Source: Roseburia sp. 831b (GTDB lineage Bacteria > Bacillota > Clostridia > Lachnospirales > Lachnospiraceae). Taken from it: 64,000 nt of DNA. Made by a program: the position numbers and the translations under genes. The notes under the pieces are model-generated. The model made no database searches. It saw only the letters and a program-made list of their open reading frames with translations, and was not told the origin of the DNA. Every line of letters begins with the position of its first letter. Position 1 is the first letter of the stretch. The stretch is taken from assembly GCF_001940165.2 (NCBI RefSeq), contig NZ_CP135162.1, positions 2,137,501 to 2,201,500 on the forward strand. The letters are read 5' to 3'. Below are positions 54,255 to 62,689 of this stretch, in pieces.

Positions 54255-55253
54255 TTAGTCTAAAGACAAAATAAATAATAACTCTTTACTTGAATTCTTG
54301 TTCTCCTTACCTGTAACCTGATAATTATGATTTATTTCTTTTACCTTTACATCTCCAAATGCAGACAACATTTCTTTAATAGCATCCGGTTCTGGTTTAA
54401 CTCTTGTATTTTGGCTTAATACTATATATCTAGTTTTATCTTTCAAAACCGAAATAAGAGTTTCCATATTAGTCAAAAAACTATCTTTACTTGTAAAATC
54501 CATGTGAGATAATTCTCGCCCAAACATAGCATCATACAATCCATAAAACGCATCATAATTATTCATAGTAGAAGGATATGGTGGATCCATATAAACAATA
54601 TCTACATTATCAATATTTTCTGCTAGTTCCATAACATCCATATTTTTTACACAGCATTGCTTACCCTCAAATATCGCATTATTGTATGAATCAAGATTAT
54701 CTATCATATGCTCGGTAAACGATTGATTATGGTACGCCCTACGTCTTTTATATTTTTTATAACTATATTCTTCATCCCGTAACAATTGAATTTGATTCCA
54801 CGGTACATTCATTCTAGAGTATGGAAGTTTTCTTATCATCGCACGACGCAAGAGCGCTAAAAACATATACCTTTCATATCCTTCAAGTTTATCAGCTATA
54901 GCTAATAATCTAGATAATTCATCTATTTCCTCCGGATAATACAATCGATCTGATAAAAACTCTATTCGCTTCCGTATACTTTTTAGACTATTACTGTCAA
55001 TGTCATACTCAAAAACATCACGTGATAGTTGTGTGCTATTATTCTCAATCAAGGCCTTCGCAATCACTACATCCGCAAATAGAATATCATTTGAAATGAC
55101 CGAATATCCTGCCTTTTTTAATGCATAAGAAACTGAACAGCCTCCGGCAAATATATCTAGTACAGTCCCTTCTTTTACCGGCATTTCACTTATTATCCAA
55201 TCAACTATTTTTTCTTTATTACCAATATAGTTAACCTTCGGATACTTAGGCAT
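54255..55253 (-). CDS. D12-class DNA N6-adenine methyltransferase (restriction-modification)
   Basis: 332 residues: NYIGNKEKIVDWI, motif I VLDIFAGGCSVSYAL (about residue 30), and motif IV YMDPPYPS (about 217), the D12/Dam group. It methylates adenine in the recognition site to protect host DNA. Last gene of the four-gene system; its start overlaps the 5mC methylase by 8 bases. Confidence 0.92.
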   Translation of the reverse strand: MPKYPKVNYIGNKEKIVDWIISEMPVKEGTVLDIFAGGCSVSYALKKAGYSVISNDILFADVVIAKALIENNSTQLSRDVFEYDIDSNSLKSIRKRIEFLSDRLYYPEEIDELSRLLAIADKLEGYERYMFLALLRRAMIRKLPYSRMNVPWNQIQLLRDEEYSYKKYKRRRAYHNQSFTEHMIDNLDSYNNAIFEGKQCCVKNMDVMELAENIDNVDIVYMDPPYPSTMNNYDAFYGLYDAMFGRELSHMDFTSKDSFLTNMETLISVLKDKTRYIVLSQNTRVKPEPDAIKEMLSAFGDVKVKEINHNYQVTGKENKNSSKELLFILSLD

Positions 55254-56241
55254 TTTTCAAAGTCTCCTTTACTTGTTCTGCAAGCAAATAAGCCAGCCTT
55301 GGAGGTACTGCATTGCCAATTTGTTGCTGTATTTGAATGGAACTACCCTCAAATATAAAACTATCATCAAATGTTTGTATCCTTGCCAGTTCTCGACAGG
55401 TCAAAGCTCTATTCTGATTATAATGAAATATTTTCCTCATATCCCCTGTCACACAAACAGAAGGCTTTTTACTATCATATCTAATATATTTCCTAACGTC
55501 TCCTGATTTCGGTCTTATATCTTCCGGTATGTCATTTCTATCTCCGCCATCTTTTACATAACTCATTTTTTCCAGCATCTGCTTTGTATGCTTCATTGCC
55601 ACGTGATTTGGTATTTCACTACTTTCTCCACTCGATAATCTCGGAAGATCTCCAATAACGTCTTTAATAGTCAAAATTTTGTCTGATTTCTGCGGATATT
55701 CAAATTCAGAATTCAAATCTTTTCTTACACCCACAATAACTATTCTTCTTCTCTCTTGTGCTATTTCATAATTCACAGTATTAAGTACATCCCATTTGAT
55801 GCAATATCCGCAATTTTCAAAGGCTCCTACTATTTCTTTTATTGTTTTTCCTTTTAAATGAGTGGCCATTGCAGCCACATTTTCCATAAGAAATACTTTG
55901 GGCTTAATTGTATTAACAAAACGTACAAATTCTTTAAACAACCTGTTTCTATCGTCATCAACAAATGTTCTACCTATATTCCCTGCAATTGAGAAGCCCT
56001 GGCAAGGAGGACCACCAATGATAACATCTATATCCTTGTTTCCAACAAGTTTTTTTATATCCTCATTAGATATATTTTTAATATCGTCAACCAATAATTT
56101 ATGTGATGGAAAATTTCGCTCATAAGTTTTTGCAAAATCCGGATTAAACTCAACCGCAAAGACATTTTCCATTCCTGCCTTATCAAAACCCGCAGATAAA
56201 CCTCCTGCACCACAAAATAAATCAATATAATTAAAAGCCAT
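55246..56241 (-). CDS. DNA (cytosine-5) methyltransferase
   Basis: 331 residues: motif I DLFCGAGGLSAGFDKAG, motif IV GGPPCQGFS with catalytic Cys, motif VI MENVAAM, motif VIII QERRRIVIVG, motif X QIGNAVPPRLAYLLA. Complete Dcm family set. One base overlaps the restriction gene. Its pairing with an adenine methylase suggests the two strands of an asymmetric site are modified by different enzymes. Confidence 0.95.
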   Translation of the reverse strand: MAFNYIDLFCGAGGLSAGFDKAGMENVFAVEFNPDFAKTYERNFPSHKLLVDDIKNISNEDIKKLVGNKDIDVIIGGPPCQGFSIAGNIGRTFVDDDRNRLFKEFVRFVNTIKPKVFLMENVAAMATHLKGKTIKEIVGAFENCGYCIKWDVLNTVNYEIAQERRRIVIVGVRKDLNSEFEYPQKSDKILTIKDVIGDLPRLSSGESSEIPNHVAMKHTKQMLEKMSYVKDGGDRNDIPEDIRPKSGDVRKYIRYDSKKPSVCVTGDMRKIFHYNQNRALTCRELARIQTFDDSFIFEGSSIQIQQQIGNAVPPRLAYLLAEQVKETLKNA

Positions 56242-57386
56242 TATTGTTCTCCGTTTTTTTCTAGGAATAATCTCCTATGATACTCTAGAAATCTCTTTCT
56301 TTCATCATTTAGCACTTTTTTATCTAAATGCATTTTTTCTAACTCAACACGAACTGTTGCATCAACATTTTTTCCTATTAAAATATTTCCTTGGTCATCA
56401 AACGAAATATCATGTTTGTCGAAATACTGATCTGTATTCGGCGATAGTAACAACGCGTTATTAACATCATAGGCTAATTCTTCTTTTCCTTCATCAACAC
56501 ATTCTTGTTTAGCCTTTATATGTGAATCGCGTAATCCTTTATAGGGTTTTTTCTCCAAATAGCAAATTGCATCACCATATAGTCTCACGCTTTCTTCAAT
56601 TAATTCTTGACGATGAATCCTCAGTTTAATCGGGTCGCAATGATACTTACCATCATACTCATCTTCAACAATATCCGGATCATCCGCAAAATATATTTTT
56701 TTAGAATCCGAACTTACTTTTAAATCGATAAACTTTTTCAAAAAAGAAATCAAATGGCCTTTTTGATTATATTTTCTATCAATAAAATCATCAGCTTCTG
56801 ACGCACGGAACTGACTATCTAATTCTTCTCTAGTCATATAACCTTTAGGATATAATTCAATATCCGTATACATCAATGCTTGTATGTCATTATCTGAAAG
56901 TTGCTTGTTTTTATCCAATGTACGAAGTAAAAAACCCATATGGTTTAATCGCCTGTTATCTACTGTCACGCCAGATGCAAATGACGAATTTTCATAAAAA
57001 ATTTTAGAAAAGATAATTTGTTTTTCTTCTTTATTTGTAGTGTTTATAAACTTTTTTGCAAGTGGATGGTATCCTTTAAGCATAGGATACACAAACCCCA
57101 ATTTCACAAACTGATTAATTCCTTTTCTCGCAGTTATTTTAGCATCCGCAATATCTCCTTTAAAATCAAATGCCGTTACCATCTTTTCTTGTAAATTATT
57201 ATATAATTCACTATCCTCAAATCCGTCATCCAAAGCTTCTAATTCAGATTTATTCGCATCTATATAATTAATTATAATTCTTAACGCATTAAAAAAATTT
57301 TGTCCGTAAATATCTGTCCATTGTGCAGTTATTTTCCAATAATCCTCATACTGCTCATGACTTCTTCTTTGCTTAGATTTTCCCAT
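56241..57386 (-). CDS. Restriction endonuclease with HNH nuclease domain
   Basis: 381 residues. The C-terminal part has an HNH_2-like nuclease: CYLEKKPYKG, RDSHIKAKQECVDEGKEEL, NNALLLSPNTDQYFDKHDISF (about residues 280-345). The first 270 residues are probably the target-recognition region. It lies between the C gene and the methylases, as restriction subunits do. The ATG at 57386 follows GGAGGG; a C-box lies 30 bases upstream, so its timing is set by the C protein. Confidence 0.85.
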   Translation of the reverse strand: MGKSKQRRSHEQYEDYWKITAQWTDIYGQNFFNALRIIINYIDANKSELEALDDGFEDSELYNNLQEKMVTAFDFKGDIADAKITARKGINQFVKLGFVYPMLKGYHPLAKKFINTTNKEEKQIIFSKIFYENSSFASGVTVDNRRLNHMGFLLRTLDKNKQLSDNDIQALMYTDIELYPKGYMTREELDSQFRASEADDFIDRKYNQKGHLISFLKKFIDLKVSSDSKKIYFADDPDIVEDEYDGKYHCDPIKLRIHRQELIEESVRLYGDAICYLEKKPYKGLRDSHIKAKQECVDEGKEELAYDVNNALLLSPNTDQYFDKHDISFDDQGNILIGKNVDATVRVELEKMHLDKKVLNDERKRFLEYHRRLFLEKNGEQ

Positions 57387-57415
57387 TATATGCCCTCCTA
57401 AATAATACACTCATT

Positions 57416-57428
57416 GTTACTTATAGTC
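57416..57428. promoter_or_regulatory. Second C-box, between the C and R genes
   Basis: GTTACTTATAGTC repeats half of the main C-box operator (57702-57732). It is placed between the C stop and the R start, so the C protein may also act directly on the restriction gene. Confidence 0.6.
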
Positions 57429-57433
57429 AACAA

Positions 57434-57640
57434 TTACATTCCTTCAAAAAAATCATGAAATGACACCTCTAATGCCTGTAGTATCTTATCTAAACTTTTA
57501 ATTGATAAGTTTCGTTTTCCAAGCTCTACTCCAGCTAAATACGTTCTATCTATATCCGCTTTTAATGCAAGTTTTTCTTGACTTAAGCCTTGTTCATTTC
57601 TTATTTCTTTGACCCTTTGACCAACATCATTCAAAATCAT
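57434..57640 (-). CDS. Restriction controller (C) protein, XRE type
   Basis: 68 residues, a single helix-turn-helix: GQRVKEIRNEQGLSQEKLALKADIDRTYLAGVELGKRN, typical of C proteins. In such systems it first activates then limits its own operon, delaying the nuclease until methylation is done. It is located before R with C-box operators on both sides. Confidence 0.9.
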   Translation of the reverse strand: MILNDVGQRVKEIRNEQGLSQEKLALKADIDRTYLAGVELGKRNLSIKSLDKILQALEVSFHDFFEGM

Positions 57641-57701
57641 ATGGACTCCTCTCTGTCATCGCTAGGTCTCCTTAACACAACGCTTAAATTATCCATCAAT
57701 A

Positions 57702-57732
57702 GTTACTTATGAGTCAACGGACTATAAGTAAC
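57702..57732. promoter_or_regulatory. C-box operator upstream of the C gene
   Basis: GTTACTTAT (57702-57710) and ATAAGTAAC (57724-57732) frame GAGTC and GACT cores. On the minus strand the left half reads ACTTATAGTCCGT, the form of C-boxes in systems such as PvuII and Esp1396I. Confidence 0.75.
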
Positions 57733-57780
57733 AATGCAACAAAAAAGAGAAGCATTTCTGCTTCTCTCAACCATATACTT

Positions 57781-59016
57781 TTATCTATGCCGACCTCTTA
57801 TACGTTCCGGTTGTTCTAACTCCTTTAAAATATCCTCCGTCTTTACGTTCTTACTCTTCATCTCTAGATATTCCTCAAACTTGATTTCGAAATCAAACAG
57901 TTCTTCCCATCCCGGATCACGTCTTGCAACTGTACCATCTGGGTTTGATGCAGTTAATCGACTTACTAACGCTCCAAAGCCCTTCACATCTTCGTTGTTT
58001 ATTGCAATCCTCATATCACTAGTAAGATAAGGCTCGCACGCTTTGTAATAGCCAACCAGTTCTAACCGCTTATCTTCGATATCTTTCTTCGGAATTAAGC
58101 CAAGACGAATATTAATCTTTTCAAGCCACTCATTTGCTTTTGCCTTCGCAGATTCGATAATACTTGCAGCTTCTTTCTTTGCCTCTTCCAACTTTTCTTC
58201 TGCCTGCTTAATGAGACTCTGAAGATTACGAAGAGTTCCCCTAAGTTCTTTTTCCTGAGTTTCCAACTGCTGAATCTCCTGCTTACGCATTTCAGCCTTG
58301 TATTCAAGCACGGATAGGCTATCACGCTCCGGTGTCTTTATCTCACCATCAACAACCAAACCTCTGCGGACACATATCTTTTTAAAATGCGCTCGTTCCA
58401 TCTCCTTCCACTGCTTCGTAGCATTGTCTATACACTTCCCTGATGCATCCTTTTCATCCGGTCTTGGCGAATACTCACTACCGGTACGAACCGCAATCAA
58501 GTTGCGCATGGCTCTATCTAAAGAATTTCTCTTCTGTACCCCTGTCTTATATCCTTCCGCAACTGGAATATAATCAAAATGCATATGTGGAGAAGCCTCG
58601 TCCATATGGATATAAGCCCCTATCAGTTCCAATCCGGGATTTCTATCCTCAAACCCTTCAATATATTCAAGAAGACATTCCTTTGCTATATCACGCCACT
58701 CAGGATGTTCTATGAAGTCTTCCTGCTTTCCCCACTGAAACACATCCTCGTAAAACTCCTTCTCGCCATTCTTTGAATTGAGAATATGCGTCCGATAATC
58801 TTTGATCTGACGATCCTTACGTTTTTGTTTTGCATTATACTCACTAACTGCATCATCAAAAATTCGATGATATGCATGAGCTGTAGTTTCATCTTTCCAA
58901 ACAATATTTTGCTCTGTTCTGGAAGCATCCACATTGCTTGGCAATTTGCCCTCTCCGTAATTTCGGAGATTATGCTGTCTATTTCCTCTGCCCTGAGGCA
59001 TTGATATTGAACCCAT
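57781..59016 (-). CDS. MobV-family relaxase (Mob/Pre)
   Basis: 411 residues with the MobV nuclease motif AYIHMDEASPHMHFDYIPV (about residues 128-146), where the His residues bind metal, and an upstream HNLRNYGEGKLPSNVD region. Residues 230-300 are a coiled coil. It nicks its oriT for helper-driven transfer. AAAGGAG precedes the ATG. E2 and E3 therefore carry relaxases of different families. Confidence 0.9.
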   Translation of the reverse strand: MGSISMPQGRGNRQHNLRNYGEGKLPSNVDASRTEQNIVWKDETTAHAYHRIFDDAVSEYNAKQKRKDRQIKDYRTHILNSKNGEKEFYEDVFQWGKQEDFIEHPEWRDIAKECLLEYIEGFEDRNPGLELIGAYIHMDEASPHMHFDYIPVAEGYKTGVQKRNSLDRAMRNLIAVRTGSEYSPRPDEKDASGKCIDNATKQWKEMERAHFKKICVRRGLVVDGEIKTPERDSLSVLEYKAEMRKQEIQQLETQEKELRGTLRNLQSLIKQAEEKLEEAKKEAASIIESAKAKANEWLEKINIRLGLIPKKDIEDKRLELVGYYKACEPYLTSDMRIAINNEDVKGFGALVSRLTASNPDGTVARRDPGWEELFDFEIKFEEYLEMKSKNVKTEDILKELEQPERIRGRHR

Positions 59017-59188
59017 TTTTTAATCTCCTTTCTAACTTCTGCTCCACTGGAGTAAAAGTGTATTTTTTCTGCTAATGCCTTTGTTACTTTCGGCGAAAGT
59101 AACGCCTTATGACTTTTGACACTTCGTATCAAAAGACGGCGCTCTTCGAGGACTCCTTTGCGGAGTGCAGTCATTCGCCATGACAGGC

Positions 59189-59345
59189 ATCTCATAAGGG
59201 CTTTACCCTTGCCGATGGCTAACCCAATCTCAATAGGGCTTTGCCCTAAGGCGATGCCTTACCTAATCTCTCAGGGCTCTGCCCCGGCGATGCCTCCCCC
59301 GGTCTCATTGGGAGCTACACTCCCTGGGCGACGCCCTTCCCATGT
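59189..59345. repeat. Four tandem hairpin repeats upstream of mobV
   Basis: Four units of 36-39 bases, each starting TCTC and holding two small palindromes: AAGGGCTTTACCCTT, TAGGGCTTTGCCCTA, CAGGGCTCTGCCC or GGGAGCTACACTCCC, then GCCGATGGC, GGCGATGCC or GGCGACGCC. Stems are conserved while bases vary. This may be part of the MobV oriT or a structured leader. Confidence 0.65.
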
Positions 59346-59354
59346 AAAACCTTG

Positions 59355-59460
59355 TCGTAATTAAATCCACCTTGGACTTAATTACGCCTTCGGTTCAATG
59401 AAAAGAAAATACTCCTTCTTCCTTGACTACATTTCTACAAGTGCGTGCCACGCACTTGTT
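59355..59460. repeat. Two long inverted repeats, candidate MobV oriT
   Basis: GTAATTAA and TTAATTAC with TCC/GGA inside (about 59355-59384), and ACAAGTGCG (59437-59445) with CGCACTTGT (59451-59459). They lie in the gene-free stretch 59017-59480 between mobV and the 79-residue gene. A terminator or oriT role is possible. Confidence 0.45.
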
Positions 59461-59480
59461 ATTATTAATCAAGGTAAAAA

Positions 59481-59720
59481 TTACCATCTGAATGACGGAT
59501 GTATTCCCTTTGCATCCAAGTAATCTTGCCTAGCCTTTTCTCGTTCTTCTTCCGATTCAGCAGTCTTATACTTGGTGTAATTCTCATGCATTGCTAACAG
59601 TTCTAATTTCTCATTTAACGCTTTTCGTATCTCCGGCTCTTTCTCATAATCTTCAAATTCAAAATATGAAAACAAATCCAAAAACAGTTTTTGCGATATC
59701 ATTATTTTTCGTTCTTTCAT
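59481..59720 (-). CDS. Small conserved mobile-element protein (79 aa)
   Basis: An acidic helical protein ending KARQDYLDAKGIHPSFRW. This kind of protein (SQKLFLDLF start, ESFRW-type end) recurs in mobilizable elements of Clostridia and has been mislabelled complexin-2. The ATG at 59720 is chosen because the longer frame reads through the repeats at 59741-59796. Function unknown. Confidence 0.65.
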   Translation of the reverse strand: MKERKIMISQKLFLDLFSYFEFEDYEKEPEIRKALNEKLELLAMHENYTKYKTAESEEEREKARQDYLDAKGIHPSFRW

Positions 59721-59740
59721 CTTCAACCTCCAAATGAAGA

Positions 59741-59796
59741 TTGCAAGGTTGCAAGGATGCAATGTTATATATACTTTGCAATCTTGCATTCTTGCA
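59741..59796. repeat. Inverted array of six TGCAAG iterons
   Basis: Left block 59741-59762 has three TGCAA(G) copies at 8-base spacing; right block 59776-59796 has the same in reverse complement, around an AT-rich centre (TTATATATA). It lies just downstream of the RepA-like gene. It may be a replication or plasmid-like origin, or an operator. Confidence 0.6.
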
Positions 59797-59802
59797 TCCT
59801 TC

Positions 59803-60750
59803 CTAAAAACCCCAATACCATTTATCTCCGGTCTTTGTTGCCGTAACATTCAGTTCCTCTTTTGCAGTAAACAAAGTTCTTTTCTTAATCCCATCTGCCT
59901 CTGCAGCTTCAAAAATTTCTGTACTTGGTTTGGGACCATCCGCCAGATATTTTGCTAAGAATTCTTTTGCCGATGTTAATTTAGTTACTTTCTGGTCTCC
60001 ACTTAAGAGATCATCCACAGAAATATCAATTACACCTTCCCACGCAAATCCATTCTCTTTGTCTAAACGAAATGCAATCGAATCTCCCTCCGGCGCAAGA
60101 CTGCTCTTATCATGCGCAATTACTCTGCAGGTAGGATCATCTTTGATTCTCCCAACTATAAGTACACTTCTTGCTGTAGCCTGAAAGTCGATAGAACCAA
60201 GCCCTCTATACGTTGATTTAGAACCACTTGCTTTGTTCATATGACCAATAAGAATGATTGCACAACTATATTTCTCTGCTATGTCTCCCAATCGCTTCAT
60301 AACCGGGCGAATCTCGTTTGCCCTATGCATATCTACATTCGCACCAAGATACGCCTGTATAGGATCGAGAATGACCAATTTGGCTCCAGTCTCCTTTATA
60401 GCCTGTTCTATACGCTCATCAGACATACACAAGCCCTGTTCAGATTCATCTATCACAAGAACTTTGGAACAATCTGCCCCCGCCGCTTCCAATCGAGGTT
60501 TTACTGTATCAGCCAGACCATCCTCTGCCGTCTGATAGATAACATTGATAGGCTCTCGCTCCTGATCATCTTCAGGTAACTTCTCGCCCTTCGTTAAAAG
60601 AGCCGTCAGTTGTAATACAGCTGTTGTTTTTCCCTCTCCGGGATCACCCTGTATAATAGTTAGTTTTCCAAGCGGTATATATGGATACCAAAGAAATTCC
60701 ACCTTCTTACTTTCCACATCCGCCATATTAATAATCTTTAAGTTTTCCAT
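59803..60750 (-). CDS. RepA-like AAA ATPase
   Basis: 315 residues: Walker A QGDPGEGKTTAV (about residue 35), Walker B LVILDPIQAYLG, HMNKASGSKSTYRGLGSIDF sensor region, and a C-terminal winged-helix-like tail. It is of the RSF1010 RepA/hexameric helicase type often carried by mobilizable elements. It may allow limited replication of the excised circle. The TGCAAG iterons directly follow it. Confidence 0.88.
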   Translation of the reverse strand: MENLKIINMADVESKKVEFLWYPYIPLGKLTIIQGDPGEGKTTAVLQLTALLTKGEKLPEDDQEREPINVIYQTAEDGLADTVKPRLEAAGADCSKVLVIDESEQGLCMSDERIEQAIKETGAKLVILDPIQAYLGANVDMHRANEIRPVMKRLGDIAEKYSCAIILIGHMNKASGSKSTYRGLGSIDFQATARSVLIVGRIKDDPTCRVIAHDKSSLAPEGDSIAFRLDKENGFAWEGVIDISVDDLLSGDQKVTKLTSAKEFLAKYLADGPKPSTEIFEAAEADGIKKRTLFTAKEELNVTATKTGDKWYWGF

Positions 60751-60904
60751 TTTTTGTTATTCCTGCCTTTCTCATAAATTGATTGATAGCCGGAATAACC
60801 TCTGCTATAATGACCTTATCAATAGAGTCCGCAGAGATTATGCGGTTATCACAAGAGTCCTTTCGGTTGCCGCCGTTAGGATTCTTTTTCGTTTTTGAAT
60901 GCTT
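60728..60904 (-). other. Open frame without a start between the RHH and RepA-like genes
   Basis: About 58 codons read on the minus strand through KKNPNGGNRKDSCDNRIISA and VIPAINQFMRKAGI to TAA at 60728. It overlaps the start of the RepA-like gene. No ATG, GTG or TTG starts it, so it may be a relic or be expressed by coupling or frameshift from the upstream gene. It has a protein-like composition. Confidence 0.3.
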
Positions 60905-61208
60905 CTAATATTTCCAACATCGTTCTAATTGGTGTGAGTAGTTCCTCATCCATCTCATCAATCGAATTAATCCTCATAAGTTCCTCTTGAATGTGAATTA
61001 AATCATTTTGAAATTGAACCATCATCATAGGATTTCCTTTAGCAACAACTCTCTGATAAAGAGCGCTTTCTACCAGATAATCTTGTTTTGTTCTGGCACC
61101 GCAAAGGCGCACTCTGTCATCAAGTTCTAAAGCCTCCTCAGGGGACATTCGAAATGCAACGATTTTATTTCTCCATCTACCCTTTTTATCTTTTATCTTC
61201 TCCGACAT
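60876..61208 (-). CDS. Ribbon-helix-helix-like protein downstream of the integrase (E3 copy)
   Basis: 110 residues with RWRNKIVAFRMSPEEALELDDRV and KQDYLVESAL; a paralogue of the E2 protein at 51021. The ATG at 61208 follows GAGAGG and overlaps the integrase end by 23 bases. Probably a DNA-binding relaxosome or regulatory factor. Confidence 0.75.
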   Translation of the reverse strand: MSEKIKDKKGRWRNKIVAFRMSPEEALELDDRVRLCGARTKQDYLVESALYQRVVAKGNPMMMVQFQNDLIHIQEELMRINSIDEMDEELLTPIRTMLEILEAFKNEKES

Positions 61209-62289
61209 TGAAATAATCCTCTCTTTCATCAGATAGTTTCTGAGCCATCTTAATCTGCTCCCCTGGGAACATATGCGCATATCGATAAGTTACTCTGATA
61301 CTTTCATGTCCCATACGTTTTGCAATAGCCACCGCATCAAATCCCATGTTTATTAAAAGTGACACATGACTATGACGAAGATCATGAACACGAATACGCT
61401 TAACACCTGACAATTTACAACCACGATCCATCTCATGATGAAACTTTCCCTTCGACATATTGCTAAAAATACGCTGATTAGGTTTAACACCATAAAGCAT
61501 ACTAATGTATGTCTTTACTTCTTCTGCGACAAAATCTGGCATTGCAATAATGCGATTACTGTTTGCAGTTTTTGGTGTCGTGATTACATCCTTACCCTTT
61601 AACTTCTGATAGGACTTATTTACTTGAACCTCTAACTTTTCAAAGTCAAAATCCGAAGGAGTCAATGCTAAGCACTCACCCATACGAAGACCACACCAAT
61701 AAAGTATTTCAAAAGCTACATATGATTCCTGCTTGTCCGCGATCGCCTGCGAAAACGTAAGATACTCTTCTTTCGTCCAAAACTTCATCTCCACCTTTTC
61801 ATCCTGCTTAAAACTTCCCGCCTGATGGATAGGATTGATTCTTAAGCCATATAACTTACAGGCATGATTAAAAATACAACTTAGCTGCGCTTGGCATGAT
61901 TTCAAATATGTCTGTGCGAACTTACCATTTTTGCCGTTCTCCAATCCAAGCATTTCATTCTGCCACTTAATAATGTCTGTAGCTCTAATTTCATTAATCT
62001 TACGATTCTCAAAGTACGGCAATATCCTTGTCTTAATAATGGCTTCCTTTGTAATCCAAGTACTCATTTTTACCTGAGGTTTCTTATCTTTTTCATAGAG
62101 TTCATAAAACTCTCCAAAAGTCATATCAAGATCCCCTGACTCTTTTACACGAAAAGAAGCTTCCCATTCTACTGCCTCTTTTCTAGTGGCAAAGCCACGT
62201 TTCGTGGTACGTTTGGTTTTCCCCGTCCAATCCTGATAATATACTGAGGAATACCATGTACCATATTTTTTGTCCTTATAAACCGGCAT
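61186..62289 (-). CDS. int: Tyrosine recombinase (integrase) of E3
   Basis: 367 residues, homologous to the E2 integrase along its whole length. AP2-like arm-binding N-terminus (KYGTWYSSVYYQDWTGK), catalytic CGLRMGECLAL, RVHDLRHSHVSLL, GHESIRVTYRYAHMFPG with the nucleophile Tyr. Differences between the two arm-binding domains fit the different arm repeats (ACAGTACT here, TAGTACC in E2) with the same core. Confidence 0.93.
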   Translation of the reverse strand: MPVYKDKKYGTWYSSVYYQDWTGKTKRTTKRGFATRKEAVEWEASFRVKESGDLDMTFGEFYELYEKDKKPQVKMSTWITKEAIIKTRILPYFENRKINEIRATDIIKWQNEMLGLENGKNGKFAQTYLKSCQAQLSCIFNHACKLYGLRINPIHQAGSFKQDEKVEMKFWTKEEYLTFSQAIADKQESYVAFEILYWCGLRMGECLALTPSDFDFEKLEVQVNKSYQKLKGKDVITTPKTANSNRIIAMPDFVAEEVKTYISMLYGVKPNQRIFSNMSKGKFHHEMDRGCKLSGVKRIRVHDLRHSHVSLLINMGFDAVAIAKRMGHESIRVTYRYAHMFPGEQIKMAQKLSDEREDYFNVGEDKR

Positions 62290-62305
62290 TGCTATCCTCC
62301 TTTCT

Positions 62306-62485
62306 CTACGCTACGCCATAGAACTTTTCTTTGAAGTACTGTCTGCTTACCTTTCCGGCTACAACGATATATCCCTTGGAGTTAAGTTCTTCATTTAACT
62401 TGCGGATAATCTTATAAGCATGAGCCTTTGAGCAACCAAGTATTTCAGCCACTTCATCAACTGTCATAAATACCTTCTCATCCAT
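62306..62485 (-). CDS. xis: Excisionase-like helix-turn-helix protein (E3)
   Basis: 59 residues: VFMTVDEVAEILGCSKAHAY, wing GYIVVAGKVSRQYFKEKFYG, parallel to the E2 excisionase. ATG at 62483-62485 with AGGAGG upstream; stop at 62306. It sits 16 bases before the integrase start, so both are expressed together. Confidence 0.85.
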   Translation of the reverse strand: MDEKVFMTVDEVAEILGCSKAHAYKIIRKLNEELNSKGYIVVAGKVSRQYFKEKFYGVA

Positions 62486-62514
62486 ATGCTCTTCCTCCTT
62501 TCATTGAATAATTG

Positions 62515-62610
62515 CAATATTAACATTTTTGTTAACATGTTAATTGTATTGTAATCACCTCTTTTCTATTTGTCAATAACAAATATGTTAACATAACAAA
62601 TTTGTTGTAT
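62515..62610. promoter_or_regulatory. Control region between xis/int and the XRE regulator of E3
   Basis: AT-rich repeats of GTTAACA: TTTTTGTTAACATGTTAA (about 62526-62543) and AACAAATATGTTAACA (62578-62593), then AACAAATTTGTT. The 16-base motif recurs inverted in the E3 left end at 54174-54189. Likely operator and excisionase sites. No gene lies in 62486-62689. Confidence 0.55.
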
Positions 62611-62689
62611 TTCTATTATTCATATGGTACACTTATAGACGTAATCTGCAGAAAGTTTACAAATTAAATTTAAAAAAGAGGTTTTTGCT

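Noticed and set aside
58710..59195. 161-residue frame at the start of mobV
   Set aside because: It overlaps mobV in another frame, lacks a ribosome site and contains mobV's shifted translation.
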